A stretch of 64,000 nucleotides of DNA, taken from Pelodera strongyloides. Taxonomy: Eukaryota > Nematoda > Chromadorea > Rhabditida > Rhabditidae. Under the pieces are notes generated by a model. The model was not told where the DNA came from, made no database searches, and saw only the letters and a list, made by a program, of their open reading frames with translations. The stretch spans positions 248,001-312,000 of the forward strand of contig JAANDG010000074.1 in assembly GCA_036852015.1 (NCBI GenBank), given 5' to 3'. The position numbers and the translations under genes are program-made. Of the stretch, positions 23,184-34,100 are shown in pieces. The first letter of the stretch is position 1. Each line of letters starts with the position of its first letter.

Positions 23184-26100
23184 CCCACCAAAAAAAAAAG
23201 TAAACAAAAAAAATACGAAATGAAAAACCCACCCAACTGTTTGATTTGTTGCGCGAGAGCGATACGATGTTTCACACGGTCACGAATCGCCTGCACCGTA
23301 CTCTGGAATAAAAAGAACTTGTAAGCCCTATTCTTCTCCAAATCCTCCACTGCTGAGGGACCGACAGAAAAGCCCCAGTCCCGAAAAAAAAACATAGTAC
23401 ACAAATGAGTAGAACAAAAGGAAGCGGCTAGGAATACGTTCTTAAAGCGAAATACCTGCCAGTTTTTGAAACACATCGTGTACACCAGCATTCTCATACA
23501 ACTTTCTCATACAGCTCGAACATAAATTAGAATAAAAATTCTCAGAAAGAAAGATTATGATGATGAGAACAAAATTAAACGTTAAACATGATGGCGGCTT
23601 TCGCAACGTATCTCAACAACTGCATTCAATTATTCAAAAACTGCGGTGACATGTTAAATGCAGATAAATATAGTTAGACTAAATCGCGCAGTAATCCAAT
23701 ACATGGAAATACAGCGTCGTCCAACACAAAAGTTTCAAAAACCGGGTGTTATGCCGCTTTAAACACAAAACCTGATAACCCTTACCTGAATGGCATCGGC
23801 CAGTCTCAGTCCTTCAACTGGGCCATCGGCACCGGCCAACGTCTGCACAAATTTGTACGGCCGACCAAGTCTAGGGCTCAGGTCATCCATTGTAATCCTA
23901 AATAAGTACTTTTATTATACAACATGAATAAACATAGTACATAAATTAGTAAAACAAAAGGAAGCGGCTAGGAAATACGTACTTAATTACTTAACCAACA
24001 AATGACCGGCTTCGACAAAAACTGTATCGAATGGTTACAAAATAGTAATAATGATGCTCACTAAAACAATAACCTAATGTATTCCACCGACTGCGACATA
24101 AAAGTACGTACAGATTCCAGTTGCCTAATTATTGACAAGTTGCCAAATTGGTTACATCATACAATGCACCACCCACCACCAAGTGTTGGACACAATGGCG
24201 TGGTACCGTAACCCAAATGTAATTTCGTACCGTAACCCACATGCACACAGTTACCGTAATTCAACTCACTTTAAATGCTGGAGTTTCGCGGCTCCAATTG
24301 GATTAGAACATTCGGCACCAGTGTCGCCGGGGAACAACTCGTGCAGTAAAACATCGTCCGCACAAACACCACTGCAATGTGTAGTATAAATTCCGTGCGT
24401 AAATGGAGATCGTTGGAGGTGGTTTCCTTAGCCTAGTGATAGACCGTTTTAAAAAACATCATATTTCGGTCAAATGTATTAATAATCGAATTGCTTCCGG
24501 AGGCGGTCAAAACCAATCCGGAGGTGGTTCGTGCGCGTTTACACGCACCACCTGTACCCCTGGTTAGTAGTAAAAGAACTACCCCCACCTCTTTACTCAG
24601 CAATACTATACATTTCCTTCGTGCTAGTTGCCAAGTCACAGGAAATGCGAAAAGAAACTTCTAACTTCGATACAAAGCAAAATTACTAAACAACTAACCG
24701 TAGTTTGTATTCCATTCAAAATTCTAAAGCTATGCCTATTCCCGCTTCTTAAACTTCACCCTTACTTTCATAACTCTCCAAAATATTGCCTGTTTCTACA
24801 CATCGAAACATTATGTAACTACCCAGAGTCATATCCAAATAGACGGTAGAAACGAAAACAAACAAAAAAGTTTAAAAAAATTATAACATAAGACTTACCC
24901 AGCACTCGGGAGTTTTCCACTTATCTTCCATCGCATAAACGTGGACCTTAGTTCGGGCATATAACAGAGCTTCATCTTAACAGTGATGTCATCTGAAATC
25001 AAATCTTATAGTCATAGTTCACACGCAAGACGTGGAAGGATCACAAGCCACCTCCGCATGAAAAAAACAAATAAAATTGGGATCACTCAACGAGAGAGAA
25101 TCATCCTGATTGATTGGGCACCCTAATCGATTCATTCGTAAAATCATCATTACACAATACACACACACACCCATATCAAGAAAAGAGCATACAACATCTT
25201 TACTCGTAAACTGGATAGGCGCAACTTCTTGTCCATCGTGACCTTACACATATGAGTAAAAAGACCGTTCAAGAGAAGAACCGCAACGGTAACGTTCATT
25301 TTTCGAAAGCAAGTAGTTGAGTAGTTCTAGAATAAATTGAATAAAAAGAAGAGAACACAAAATCTTACCTTGACATCCAACATTAATCTGGACTGAAATC
25401 GGGTGTGGTGTCTCCAGCTTCTTTCTATTCGCCTCCAAAACTTCGGTCACATTCTGATGTCGGCGATCTTCATTGGCATTCTCCCCTGTAAATAAATAAA
25501 GGCTTAGGCTTAGGCTTATTTATTAGGCATATTTCACCAATAAATATTCCTAACCGTATATTCTCTAAAAGTCTAGAGTCGAACATTCAAGCAGCTTTTT
25601 CATCACACGATGAGTGCATGTATGCATTAATTAATTACAAAGTACGAAAGTACCCAACAAAATACAATGTTTCAAGCACAGTATTTGTTCCACCAAACCA
25701 CGCAAAAATCTATTTAATATTTCCGCTAGTATTACAAGTAGATCTTGATTGTAACATCTTACGTCTTACGTCTACGCCCTTAGGCACTGCGGTTCGCTAC
25801 TTCATTTATGTGTAAAAGGTAACAGCTACTAGCTACTACCCCCACCATCAACATAAAGAACCAAAGATGTTCAGCATACGTTTCACAAACCACGTACAAT
25901 ACAGCTTTAAAAAAAATCCCATGAACCTCACCATCTTCATTATCGCTATCATTCTCCTCTTTCTGTTCTTCTCCCTCTTCCGCTTGTGATTTCGACCATT
26001 TTGCAGCTTCAGTGGCATCGCCGAGAATTTGGACGGTCATCGATGAATCTGAATGAGACATTTCATATAATGCGTTTCACTCAACTCCTCACTCCTCCAG

Positions 26101-29100
26101 ACCCCTTCACGAGTTTCAAAGCGAAATACCGGCCGGTTTTTGGAACGCATCGTGGACAACTGAATTCTTACGCATTTATGCTAATTTGCTCGAATTTAGC
26201 TCCATTTTTTATTCTAATTTATGTTCATTTGCATATGCTGCATAAGAATGCTGGTGTGCTCGATGCGTTTCAAAAACCGGCCGGTATTTCGCTTCACAAA
26301 CGAAACGACTAACAGTGGGGGCTACGGTACAGCAACAGGGATCTAAAACATCAACCATCATCAGTTCCCGTAGTAACAGGCACTCGCTCATTAGAAGTAC
26401 ATACCAAAAATACCCAATTCTCTCGCAATACGCAATATCGAGGCAAGCGTGACTACAGGCGGCTTGATACGCGAAAGAAGCCAGCGTAATAAACCCGACA
26501 CGTTTTCCCTCCCCCCCCCCAATAATCACGCACCTTTCATAATGCTTCATAATGTCCTACCTTTCATAATGTCCTTATAAGCCTCAGCTTGGACATACAA
26601 AACCGACAGATCATGGGGTAGTAGAGCGCCGAGGTGCCTTTCAGATGCTCCACCCAACGCATTGCCCTTTATTGTTCCGCCAAGCACCTCTTGCAACGGT
26701 CGAGCAGCCTAAAAGATATTATTAACCTCGAGCACACGCTTTACCGCTTGGCGCACCTGCCGCCTACAAAAAGTACGGAGCGGGAACACTAACTGAAGTT
26801 AAACGTCCTTTCGCGCACGTATGGCGCATCTACCGCGAACAGTAGACGAGTTGCCTCGCCCGTTGTGGCGGACCTTTTTCTTTGCAAGGCGAAATTGCAG
26901 TTTCCCTGGTGTGGTACAAATACACTACAACTACAGTACACTCAATTCCAAATTAAGGAACACATTCCAGAAAAAAAAACACCTTAATCAAATCATCAAT
27001 CTTGGGCTTCAACGACTTGAGACGTTGTTCTTTTCCATTAATATCCGAAACAAGCACTGCACGTCGACCCTCTTGTTCTTGCAATGTACCGACGAGCCTA
27101 AAAAGAACAACTTGAATTAATGCAACGTCCGGTTTTGTTGAAAGGTACGTTGGCCACTACACTCCCGTACGTGCAGTGCATTCACCACATGGTCGAGCAT
27201 AGATTTCACAAATCGGAAATCGGACGTTATATCGCTTTAAGAGCCTATTTCACTACATTAACAAATAACAAACTAACTCCTTGGCAATTACACATCCTCC
27301 TAGCCAAATTTTGCGCCTACGCACAGCTATGTTATGAATTACACAAAGCATGCATTCACCGTCAAAAAAAAACATACAAAAGTAAAGCAACGTGAACGTG
27401 AGCTATTTACAAGCAACTTAAATGCAAACGTACACACACTAGACAACTCATTCGACGTATCACGTTTATACGCAAAGAACGGAGCACGCACATATAACAT
27501 GGGAATACAGTAGTCTAGCACAATGTTCACAAACCACGTTTCACACACCGCTTTAAACCGACTAAACGCGCTCACTCTTTTCTCTGTTGTAGTTCCCAGT
27601 TGAGCCGGGCCATCTTCTGTTCGTGTTCATCCGAATTCGTCACTTCTGGCTTACTGATCGAGTCCGGAGCCGTGGCGTAGAATTCTTCTAGAGGAACCAG
27701 CTCAATGTCCTCGTCGCCAGATCTAACATTTATATTTTATATAATAAAATATCTAGGATACTAATGTTGCTATGTTTCAGCCATAGTTTATAAGAAGATT
27801 CAAATAGTAACGGTTTGGTAATATGTCTAGAAGATCAGTCAACAACGCCTGACATGGTTAAATGCATATTGAAAGCAGTAAGTGCGTGATTTAATAGTTA
27901 ATTATCTAAATTCGTAGTCTTAGGGTTCCCTTTGGTCGGCGTTCTTTATTTTGAATTGATTGTTAACCCATAAACCGTTATTATTAAATTGGTAGCTAAA
28001 ACAGACTGATGTTTCAGCATCTACTTAAAAGTGCCCCCGTTATAAAGCCGTGTTTCAGAACTAGCGTTCCTGTACGTAATTATACTAAACTCGTTTTTCG
28101 TGGCATTGGAAAATACTACATGAGATTTTCTCAATCAAAACGCAAAGTATAGTTTCACCGGCCGTAGTTACATTGTTAGAGACTACGGTCGGGGCCCGAT
28201 TCGGGAGAAACGTGTACACTCTTACCCTTGCATTACGCTGAAACAAAACACCAAAACGTAAAGTAAAACCACCCACCTAAACTCCTGACACCTGGTAATC
28301 TCCTTCTTGATATGATCAATTTCACTGCTCACGTTCTGTAGTGCCAGGTACTTGGCTTCGAACGATGCCATTTTCGCCTGAGTCTCCTAAAGAAAGAAGT
28401 AGAAGTTGACATTGACAATCAGTCTTTAGTTAAAACATAACCGCCTTGCAGTTCGCACCACATGAATGAAATACGTGCCAGTTATAAAACAAAAGAAAAA
28501 CATCGTGTTTCGGCAAGCCAACTGAACTAGTAAAATATCCTGATCGCACAAAGGAAACTAACAGTGAAACAACATCACCAACCTCTTTAAGCTTTTTGTT
28601 GTTGAACATCGTTAAGCGCATAAGCCGCCGCATCGCCGCTACACGGAGTACAACTTCTGGTGACGAGCACGACTAAACATATAATCATAATTAAGCTAGG
28701 TGACGGCATACGGGACCCTAGCGAAGGATAAATGTGTGTCTAGAAAGGCAAATATAGCAATGGCAAAAAGGAAAACAGTTAAAAAAAAGCCGTCTCTAAC
28801 TAGAACAATCTGGCATTCATTTTTACCCCCACATTAACGGAGTATACGTTAGAGTAAGTCAGAAGGATATAGGATGATATAAGGATATATCAATATAAAC
28901 AAAAATCATAATGAGAACACAAATCTCACCTCGCCCCTCTCAACTTTTTCCAACTGCTCTCTCAATAAGCTAGCCTCCTTTTGAAAAGCGTCATAAAGTG
29001 CCGGAGTCCCCGTGGCACTCGCCATTTGATCCTCTTGCGCATAGAATTCCTTATATAAACAATCATAATAATAACATACTAAACTACTGATGTGATGTAT

Positions 29101-29568
29101 GTATACTAAGCAGTTTACGGAAAGTATGTACACTATGCAGTTTACGGAAAGTCTGTATACTATGTTATGCAATGCAGTTTACGGTAAGTTTCAAGCTACA
29201 AACAAAACTCGCTAGCTCGCAGTTAGAATCGCACTGCACACGAAAAGAATCAGGATTACTTTAATGATCTTCTGGATACTAAACAACAAAAGCAAACTAG
29301 GGGTTTTTAAACCACAGTACTACAGTACATATATCTAATTGACCAGTTTACAAGTTTACACTGTACGGAATTGACAAGTAATATACATATATATATCGTA
29401 ACCCCCCCCCCTCCAACCAAGAATGGAACTACAGTACCACTCAAACAAAAAACTGCAAACTACAGTAAACTAATTATATTCAATCATTCTTACCTCGACC
29501 GTGACTCGCTTCTTCACGGGCGTTTTCGCCTTTTCATCCTCTCCTCTAGAAACCCGTTTTGGCGACAT
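20081..29568 (-). CDS. THOC5: THO complex subunit 5 (THOC5), 625 aa, 18 exons
   Basis: Exons in transcript order: 29568-29494, 29049-28930, 28672-28583, 28386-28277, 27722-27576, 27097-26983, 26708-26561, 26048-25932, 25485-25369, 24992-24899, 24371-24270, 23897-23786, 23302-23233, 22602-22490, 21877-21764, 21108-21001, 20738-20677, 20144-20081; 1878 nt join in frame. THOC5 is part of the THO/TREX complex that couples transcription to mRNA export in the nucleus. Family signatures include IELVPLEEFYATAP (about 135-148), EVTNSDEHEQKMARLNWELQ, HPISVQINVGCQDDI, LHELFPGDTG and RPYKFVQTLAG. The N-terminus is basic (SPKRVSRGEDEKAKTPVKKR), probably a nuclear signal; about 30-250 is predicted coiled coil. 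An acidic stretch (EEGEEQKEENDSDNED) matches the acidic linker of the family. Human THOC5 is 683 aa. The exon 2 acceptor is an unusual ATAAG. Confidence 0.95.
20298..20439. mobile_element. Inverted-repeat element in the last THOC5 intron
   Basis: Ends GTTGGTATTTTAACTGAACT and AGTTCAGTTAAAATACCGAC are inverted repeats, with an inner match CCATCTCGGAAT / ATTCCGAGATGG. No coding capacity. Confidence 0.75.
22790..23181. repeat. Direct repeat of about 110 bp separated by CA/TA microsatellites
   Basis: The block starting GTGATGCTACAATGGCGCGG and ending ACTACAAACTACAACAC occurs at about 22790-22905 and again at 22982-23093. Between them are about 30 CA dinucleotides followed by TA repeats; after the second copy come interrupted CA repeats and about 14 TA dinucleotides (23151-23180). 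This looks like slippage or unequal exchange at a microsatellite within a THOC5 intron. The open frames over it are dinucleotide artefacts. Confidence 0.9.
23442..23762. mobile_element. TTAA-flanked MITE, family A, longer copy
   Basis: TTAA-AGCGAAATACCTGCCAG with TTTGAAACACATCGTGTAC at the left; TTTCAAAAACCGGGTGTTAT-GCCGCT-TTAA at the right. At 321 bp it is longer than the usual 170-190 bp, suggesting an internal insertion. In a THOC5 intron. Confidence 0.65.
25499..25528. repeat. Interstitial TTAGGC run
   Basis: About three consecutive TTAGGC hexamers followed by a further TTAGGC. TTAGGC is the telomere unit of most nematodes. It lies in a THOC5 intron. Confidence 0.7.
26116..26296. mobile_element. 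MITE, family A
   Basis: AAGCGAAATACCGGCCGGTT at the left and CCGGCCGGTATTTCGCTT at the right, with inner GGAACGCATCGTGGACAACT and the octamer ATTTGCATA. The TTAA flanks seen in other copies are mutated here (TTCA and TTCA). In a THOC5 intron. Confidence 0.8.
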
Positions 29569-29675
29569 TCTTAACATATAAAACATAAGATACATAGTAA
29601 AACTAAATAAATCAAGTAGAAATAAGCTTACGCGGGAATCAAACATAAATAAGCCTTGGATTTAAGCAGAGTACA

Positions 29676-29720
29676 CGGCTCCGCCTAATAAACTAGTTAA
29701 TAGTTTATTAGGCGGAGCCG
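29676..29720. repeat. Perfect 20-bp hairpin upstream of THOC5
   Basis: CGGCTCCGCCTAATAAACTA, a 5-nt spacer (GTTAA), then its exact reverse complement. It lies 108 bp upstream of the THOC5 start codon, in the promoter region or 5' outron. No transposon ends or target duplication were noticed. Confidence 0.95.
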
Positions 29721-31109
29721 ATGGAGCCTGGAGCACTGGTAAATAATAGTAAAACAGTGCGCTAACTCCGCTAACAAACAACACAGACCTCCACATATAT
29801 CACATTTCCGAGAAACAAAATATCCAGGTAAATCAGTCGACAAAACGAAGTAACTACAAAATTAGGACAAAATCATTAAAAACTCTTTATCTGTATTTGT
29901 ACAAAGGTTAAAACGGAGCATAATTGATATCGGAAATCAACAAATATATGATTACAACGAAATATGCTGTTATTATGTATTAGTTAAACTGGTTAGTACT
30001 ATTATTACGTGAGTGTAAGTGCATAAAATGTAAGCGTATGATACAGATATAATAGGATGGGATACAGAGACTAAAACATAAACATAAGATATACCAAAAA
30101 GACGTAAATATCCAGGTAACCAATCGAAACAGTTATTATGTAGTATGTAGAAGTCAAATTGGTACGAAATTACGTGAGTCTACTAGCATTCTTAAACTAG
30201 TAAAAGAAAATAGGGCGAATTCAGAGACTGAAAAATCACTTCACAAATGAAAGGCATCATTATAACCAAAAGCAAGGAAGGATTAGTATAAGGCAGGTAA
30301 CACTACTTCACTAATCATTAATCATTTACATTGCAAAACTACAACAAATATGCACTAGGGCAAAAAAATCTTACCATTTCATTTCAAATTTCAATATTCT
30401 GGGGCGTGGGGCGTAAAATATGCATTACTGTTAAACAAATAAAACTTAAACAACACAAACTTCCTAACTTCTTACCGTAGGTACAATATCTATTAGAAAT
30501 CAAAAAGAAGTTATTATAGCCTTTTACAGAGAGACAAGAAGGAGGTTCTAATGTATACAAATGAGCAAAATAATATGAAAATAATACCATATCACTGAGT
30601 AACCCGGTAGTACAACTGATCGCTGATAAAAAAAAGATAAAAGAAAAAGGCACTTAAGTACTTTAGAGCAAGATTTGGGCAACCGTACATATCTATATCT
30701 AATGCGAACTATCGCGGCAAAAAAAATCACAAACTAAATAAACAATAAGCATAATTTACAGAAGTACAGCAATACGCCTATGCGAAGGCACAAAAACAAA
30801 AAGTGATCAAAATCGAACAAAAAAGATACATATTATTATGCCAATGCCAAACAACAGAACTTCCTACTGACTATAAACGATGAAGGACTTAAACTAAAGT
30901 CAAACAATAAGCTCCCTTCAACAAAAACAGGATGACATAATTATAACTCTACATTGACCATAATCACTCAATACAGTAGGCATTAGGCAATTTAATCAAA
31001 CTTAGTTAATCCAAAATTCTAAAACACAACATTTCAAAGTTAGCAAAACAAAACGTACATTTCTTGGTCTCGAAATATCTCCGACTCCGGCAAACAGCAC
31101 AATCACCTT
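29721..31109. other. Intergenic region between merlin and THOC5 genes
   Basis: AT-rich 1.4 kb on the 5' side of THOC5 and the 3' side of merlin, both on the minus strand. No exons, tandem arrays or inverted repeats stand out. Confidence 0.4.
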
Positions 31110-34100
31110 CTAAAGTCCATCGAAGACTTCCACACGACTCTTCGCGCTGCCCGAACCGCTCTAAAATTTAAAATAAACGATAAATCATTAAATGTCCAAA
31201 ATCATTTTCAGAGTGTCGTACACAACACATTCAATGAACAATTGTTGAGTAACAAGTAACAACTAAAAAGCTAGCACACCAAAAAATAATACACGCAGTA
31301 ATGGATGAGTTTCAACGTTCAAAATCAACATCAACATCAAACGTTATAACCGAATAGCGCGATTTGTTTACTTGTTAGTGTCACGGTGCCGTCACAGTTA
31401 CGGCTCCAATATCTTAGGAAGGGACCTAGCATCATTTCGCTATGTCTAGGACGTTGTGACAGCCAACTCGAATAAAATGTATCATATCTTTGCATGCTTT
31501 AAAGCGAAATACCGGCCGGTTTTTGAAACACACCGAGTACATCAGCATTCTAATGCAGTTTATGCAAAGGACCATAAATTAGAATAAAAAATCGAGCGAA
31601 ATTCGAGCAACTTTGCATGAATAATAAATACGTAAGAATTGAGTTGTCCACGATGCGCTTCAAAAACCGGCCGCTATTTCGCTTTAACTCGAACTCACCG
31701 CCCGTCAACTACCACCCATAATAGTCAACGTGCATAAGCGGATACTCAGTGTCCGAATCGAGTGAACTAGCACTCTTGGATTTCACCTGAACGCATAATA
31801 GGAATTCTAATCTAACCAACCCCACAGAAGTGAGTCCTATTTATTCGTTAAATTCAATTCAATTCAATTTCTACTTTACAATAACTTTTGTTTTCGAAGT
31901 TTCGAAGAGAAATTCATAACATAAGTCCAAAAATGCAAAAATCCTCACGAACTTCACTAGTGAGACATGTCTATGACACTTGTCTAGTTCTCTACGACTT
32001 GTCATTGTTTCAATATGTGGTAGTGTATATAACATATAACTTGCAGCTTGTAATTTTTCGATTCAGTCATTGTCTCTTTACTCCCTGGTGTTACTAGTTT
32101 ATACTTCATTCGTAGCAAATCTTGAATATGTGTTCTAAGAAACGGAGTACATACATCAAAGTCAGGCGCACAATATCATGAGTAGCCCAGAACCACAGTA
32201 ACACATATCGACAGGAATATCAAGATCAATCCCATTATTATAGTCAAATTCAAATATCGAAATAGCTCACCATCCTAAGTGTTCCCTGCTTGTCGAGCCC
32301 TCTCTGCAGGTTGATCATGTGCTGTCTGTCCTGCTCTGTCAGTCTGTCCTCTCTCTTCAGTCCATCGATCTCTGATCGAAATTCCTCTAACCTTTCTTTA
32401 AAATGTCTCGCTCGCTCGTTGTACCCGCTTCTGGAATGAAATACGAGTTAGTTTTTGTTCTAGTCTTATTCCCGAGAGCGCTTGCTCTCTCTCTCTCTCC
32501 ATGTATTCTCTCTTATGCACAAATACTTTCTATTTCAAACAGTAACGTAGTCATCCACTACACAATGAGCAAATTCACCGGATTAGTTAAAGCACCATAT
32601 CAGCCACGTGAAATAAATGCAGTGAAACAGTGCGTTTTGAAGGATTCATAAATCAACAAACATTACATTTCCTACAAGTTTAGCATGTATGTCCCGCGTG
32701 CTTTTTCCAGTCGAAAGTCGAAACTAACAAACGAACTCTACGAATGTGTCCTATTCTATTCGCTCATTGCTGTTATTTTCCTTTCGCATCATTGAATATA
32801 TTTTTATTCACGAGATGATTACCCAGACTGTACGAGACGATACTGATGTTTAGGGATTACAGTATACGAGTATACACTCATAAACGGCGAATATTTAAAT
32901 ATTTAAATAAATAAATAAAATCAGACTTTCCAACCTGCTCTTCTCCAGCTCAGTATACACTCATAAACGGCGAATATTTAAATATTTAAATAAATAAATA
33001 AAATCAGACTTTCCAACCTGCTCTTCTCCAGCTCGTTCCTGATATTCGCGACGTCAGCAGGCAGCCCATTAATGTAGGCTGACGGGTCGGGCGGGGGCAA
33101 AGACGGCACTAAATATAAGAGACATGAATGAATGTTTAATTTTCAGGAAAACTGGAAAACTCAAGGAAGAAAGAACGGCATGACCTGCCCTCCCCATATG
33201 GTCGCACGTAGCACGTAATTTATATCTAATACCAAAAACACAAAAAGTAAAACATTCGAAACAAATGAACAGAGGCCAGCGGCCAGATTATCAGTAAGGA
33301 CTACTTACACTGCTTGAAACATAAAAAATGAAACTTACTAATATGTGCATAAGAAGTCGGTACATTCACTCCCGCTGGCATCATGCCAACTCCAGAAGAG
33401 GGCGGGGCAATCGGGTGAGCGTGCGGTACTCCATTAATTGGGGGCGGCGGAGCGATCATTGATGACATAACTGCAGGATGCGGGGGCGGGGGCATGATGT
33501 TAGGCGGTGTCAGAGGCACGGCCTGATGTTGGTGTCCCTGACCGTTCGGCATTGTCGTAGCTGGCATTGACACAGGTGATAAGCCCATTCCAGACGAAGC
33601 GTGCACCGATGCCTGAAAATAAAAATGTTACAAAATACAGGTAAAAATGAGCCGTACTACGACTTAACGCTACGTCAGACAAATAATCTTGCGCCTTCCA
33701 CCATGAATTTAGGAACTTCACACTTCACACCAAAATTAGGCATACCTCGACCTCACAAACAGTTTCTGCCTATCTCTTGCAGCTAACGACACTGACACAT
33801 CTGAGATTCAAGGCCTTACATACTGTAACTAGCCTCTGCGCCATCTCACAAACCTACAATTATAGTACAGTAACTCACCGTCGCCGGAATATTCATCGGC
33901 TGCGTGCTGGTACTACGGTACCCATTCGCTGCTCCATTCAGCCAGGGCTCTCTCGCATTCCCACGCTCTCTCGCCTCATCTTCTTGGCTCGATGAGCTAT
34001 GCATCAGCTGATGATGGGACATCGACATCGGTTGAGCGGCCAAGTTCGCTCCGTTCCAGTTCGCCTGAAAAAAAACCAATAAAATGTATAAACTTGAGCC

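Noticed and set aside
22302..23497. Long minus-strand open frames (up to 195 codons) with Cys/Val runs
   Set aside because: They are translations of CA/TA microsatellites and repeat copies within THOC5 introns; the real THOC5 exons here (22602-22490, 23302-23233) use only short parts.
17486..29568. Glutaredoxin and THOC5 as one nematode-type operon
   Set aside because: They share a strand, but the 1.06-kb spacing is larger than the usual 100-400 bp within operons, and the acceptor upstream of glutaredoxin does not distinguish leader type.
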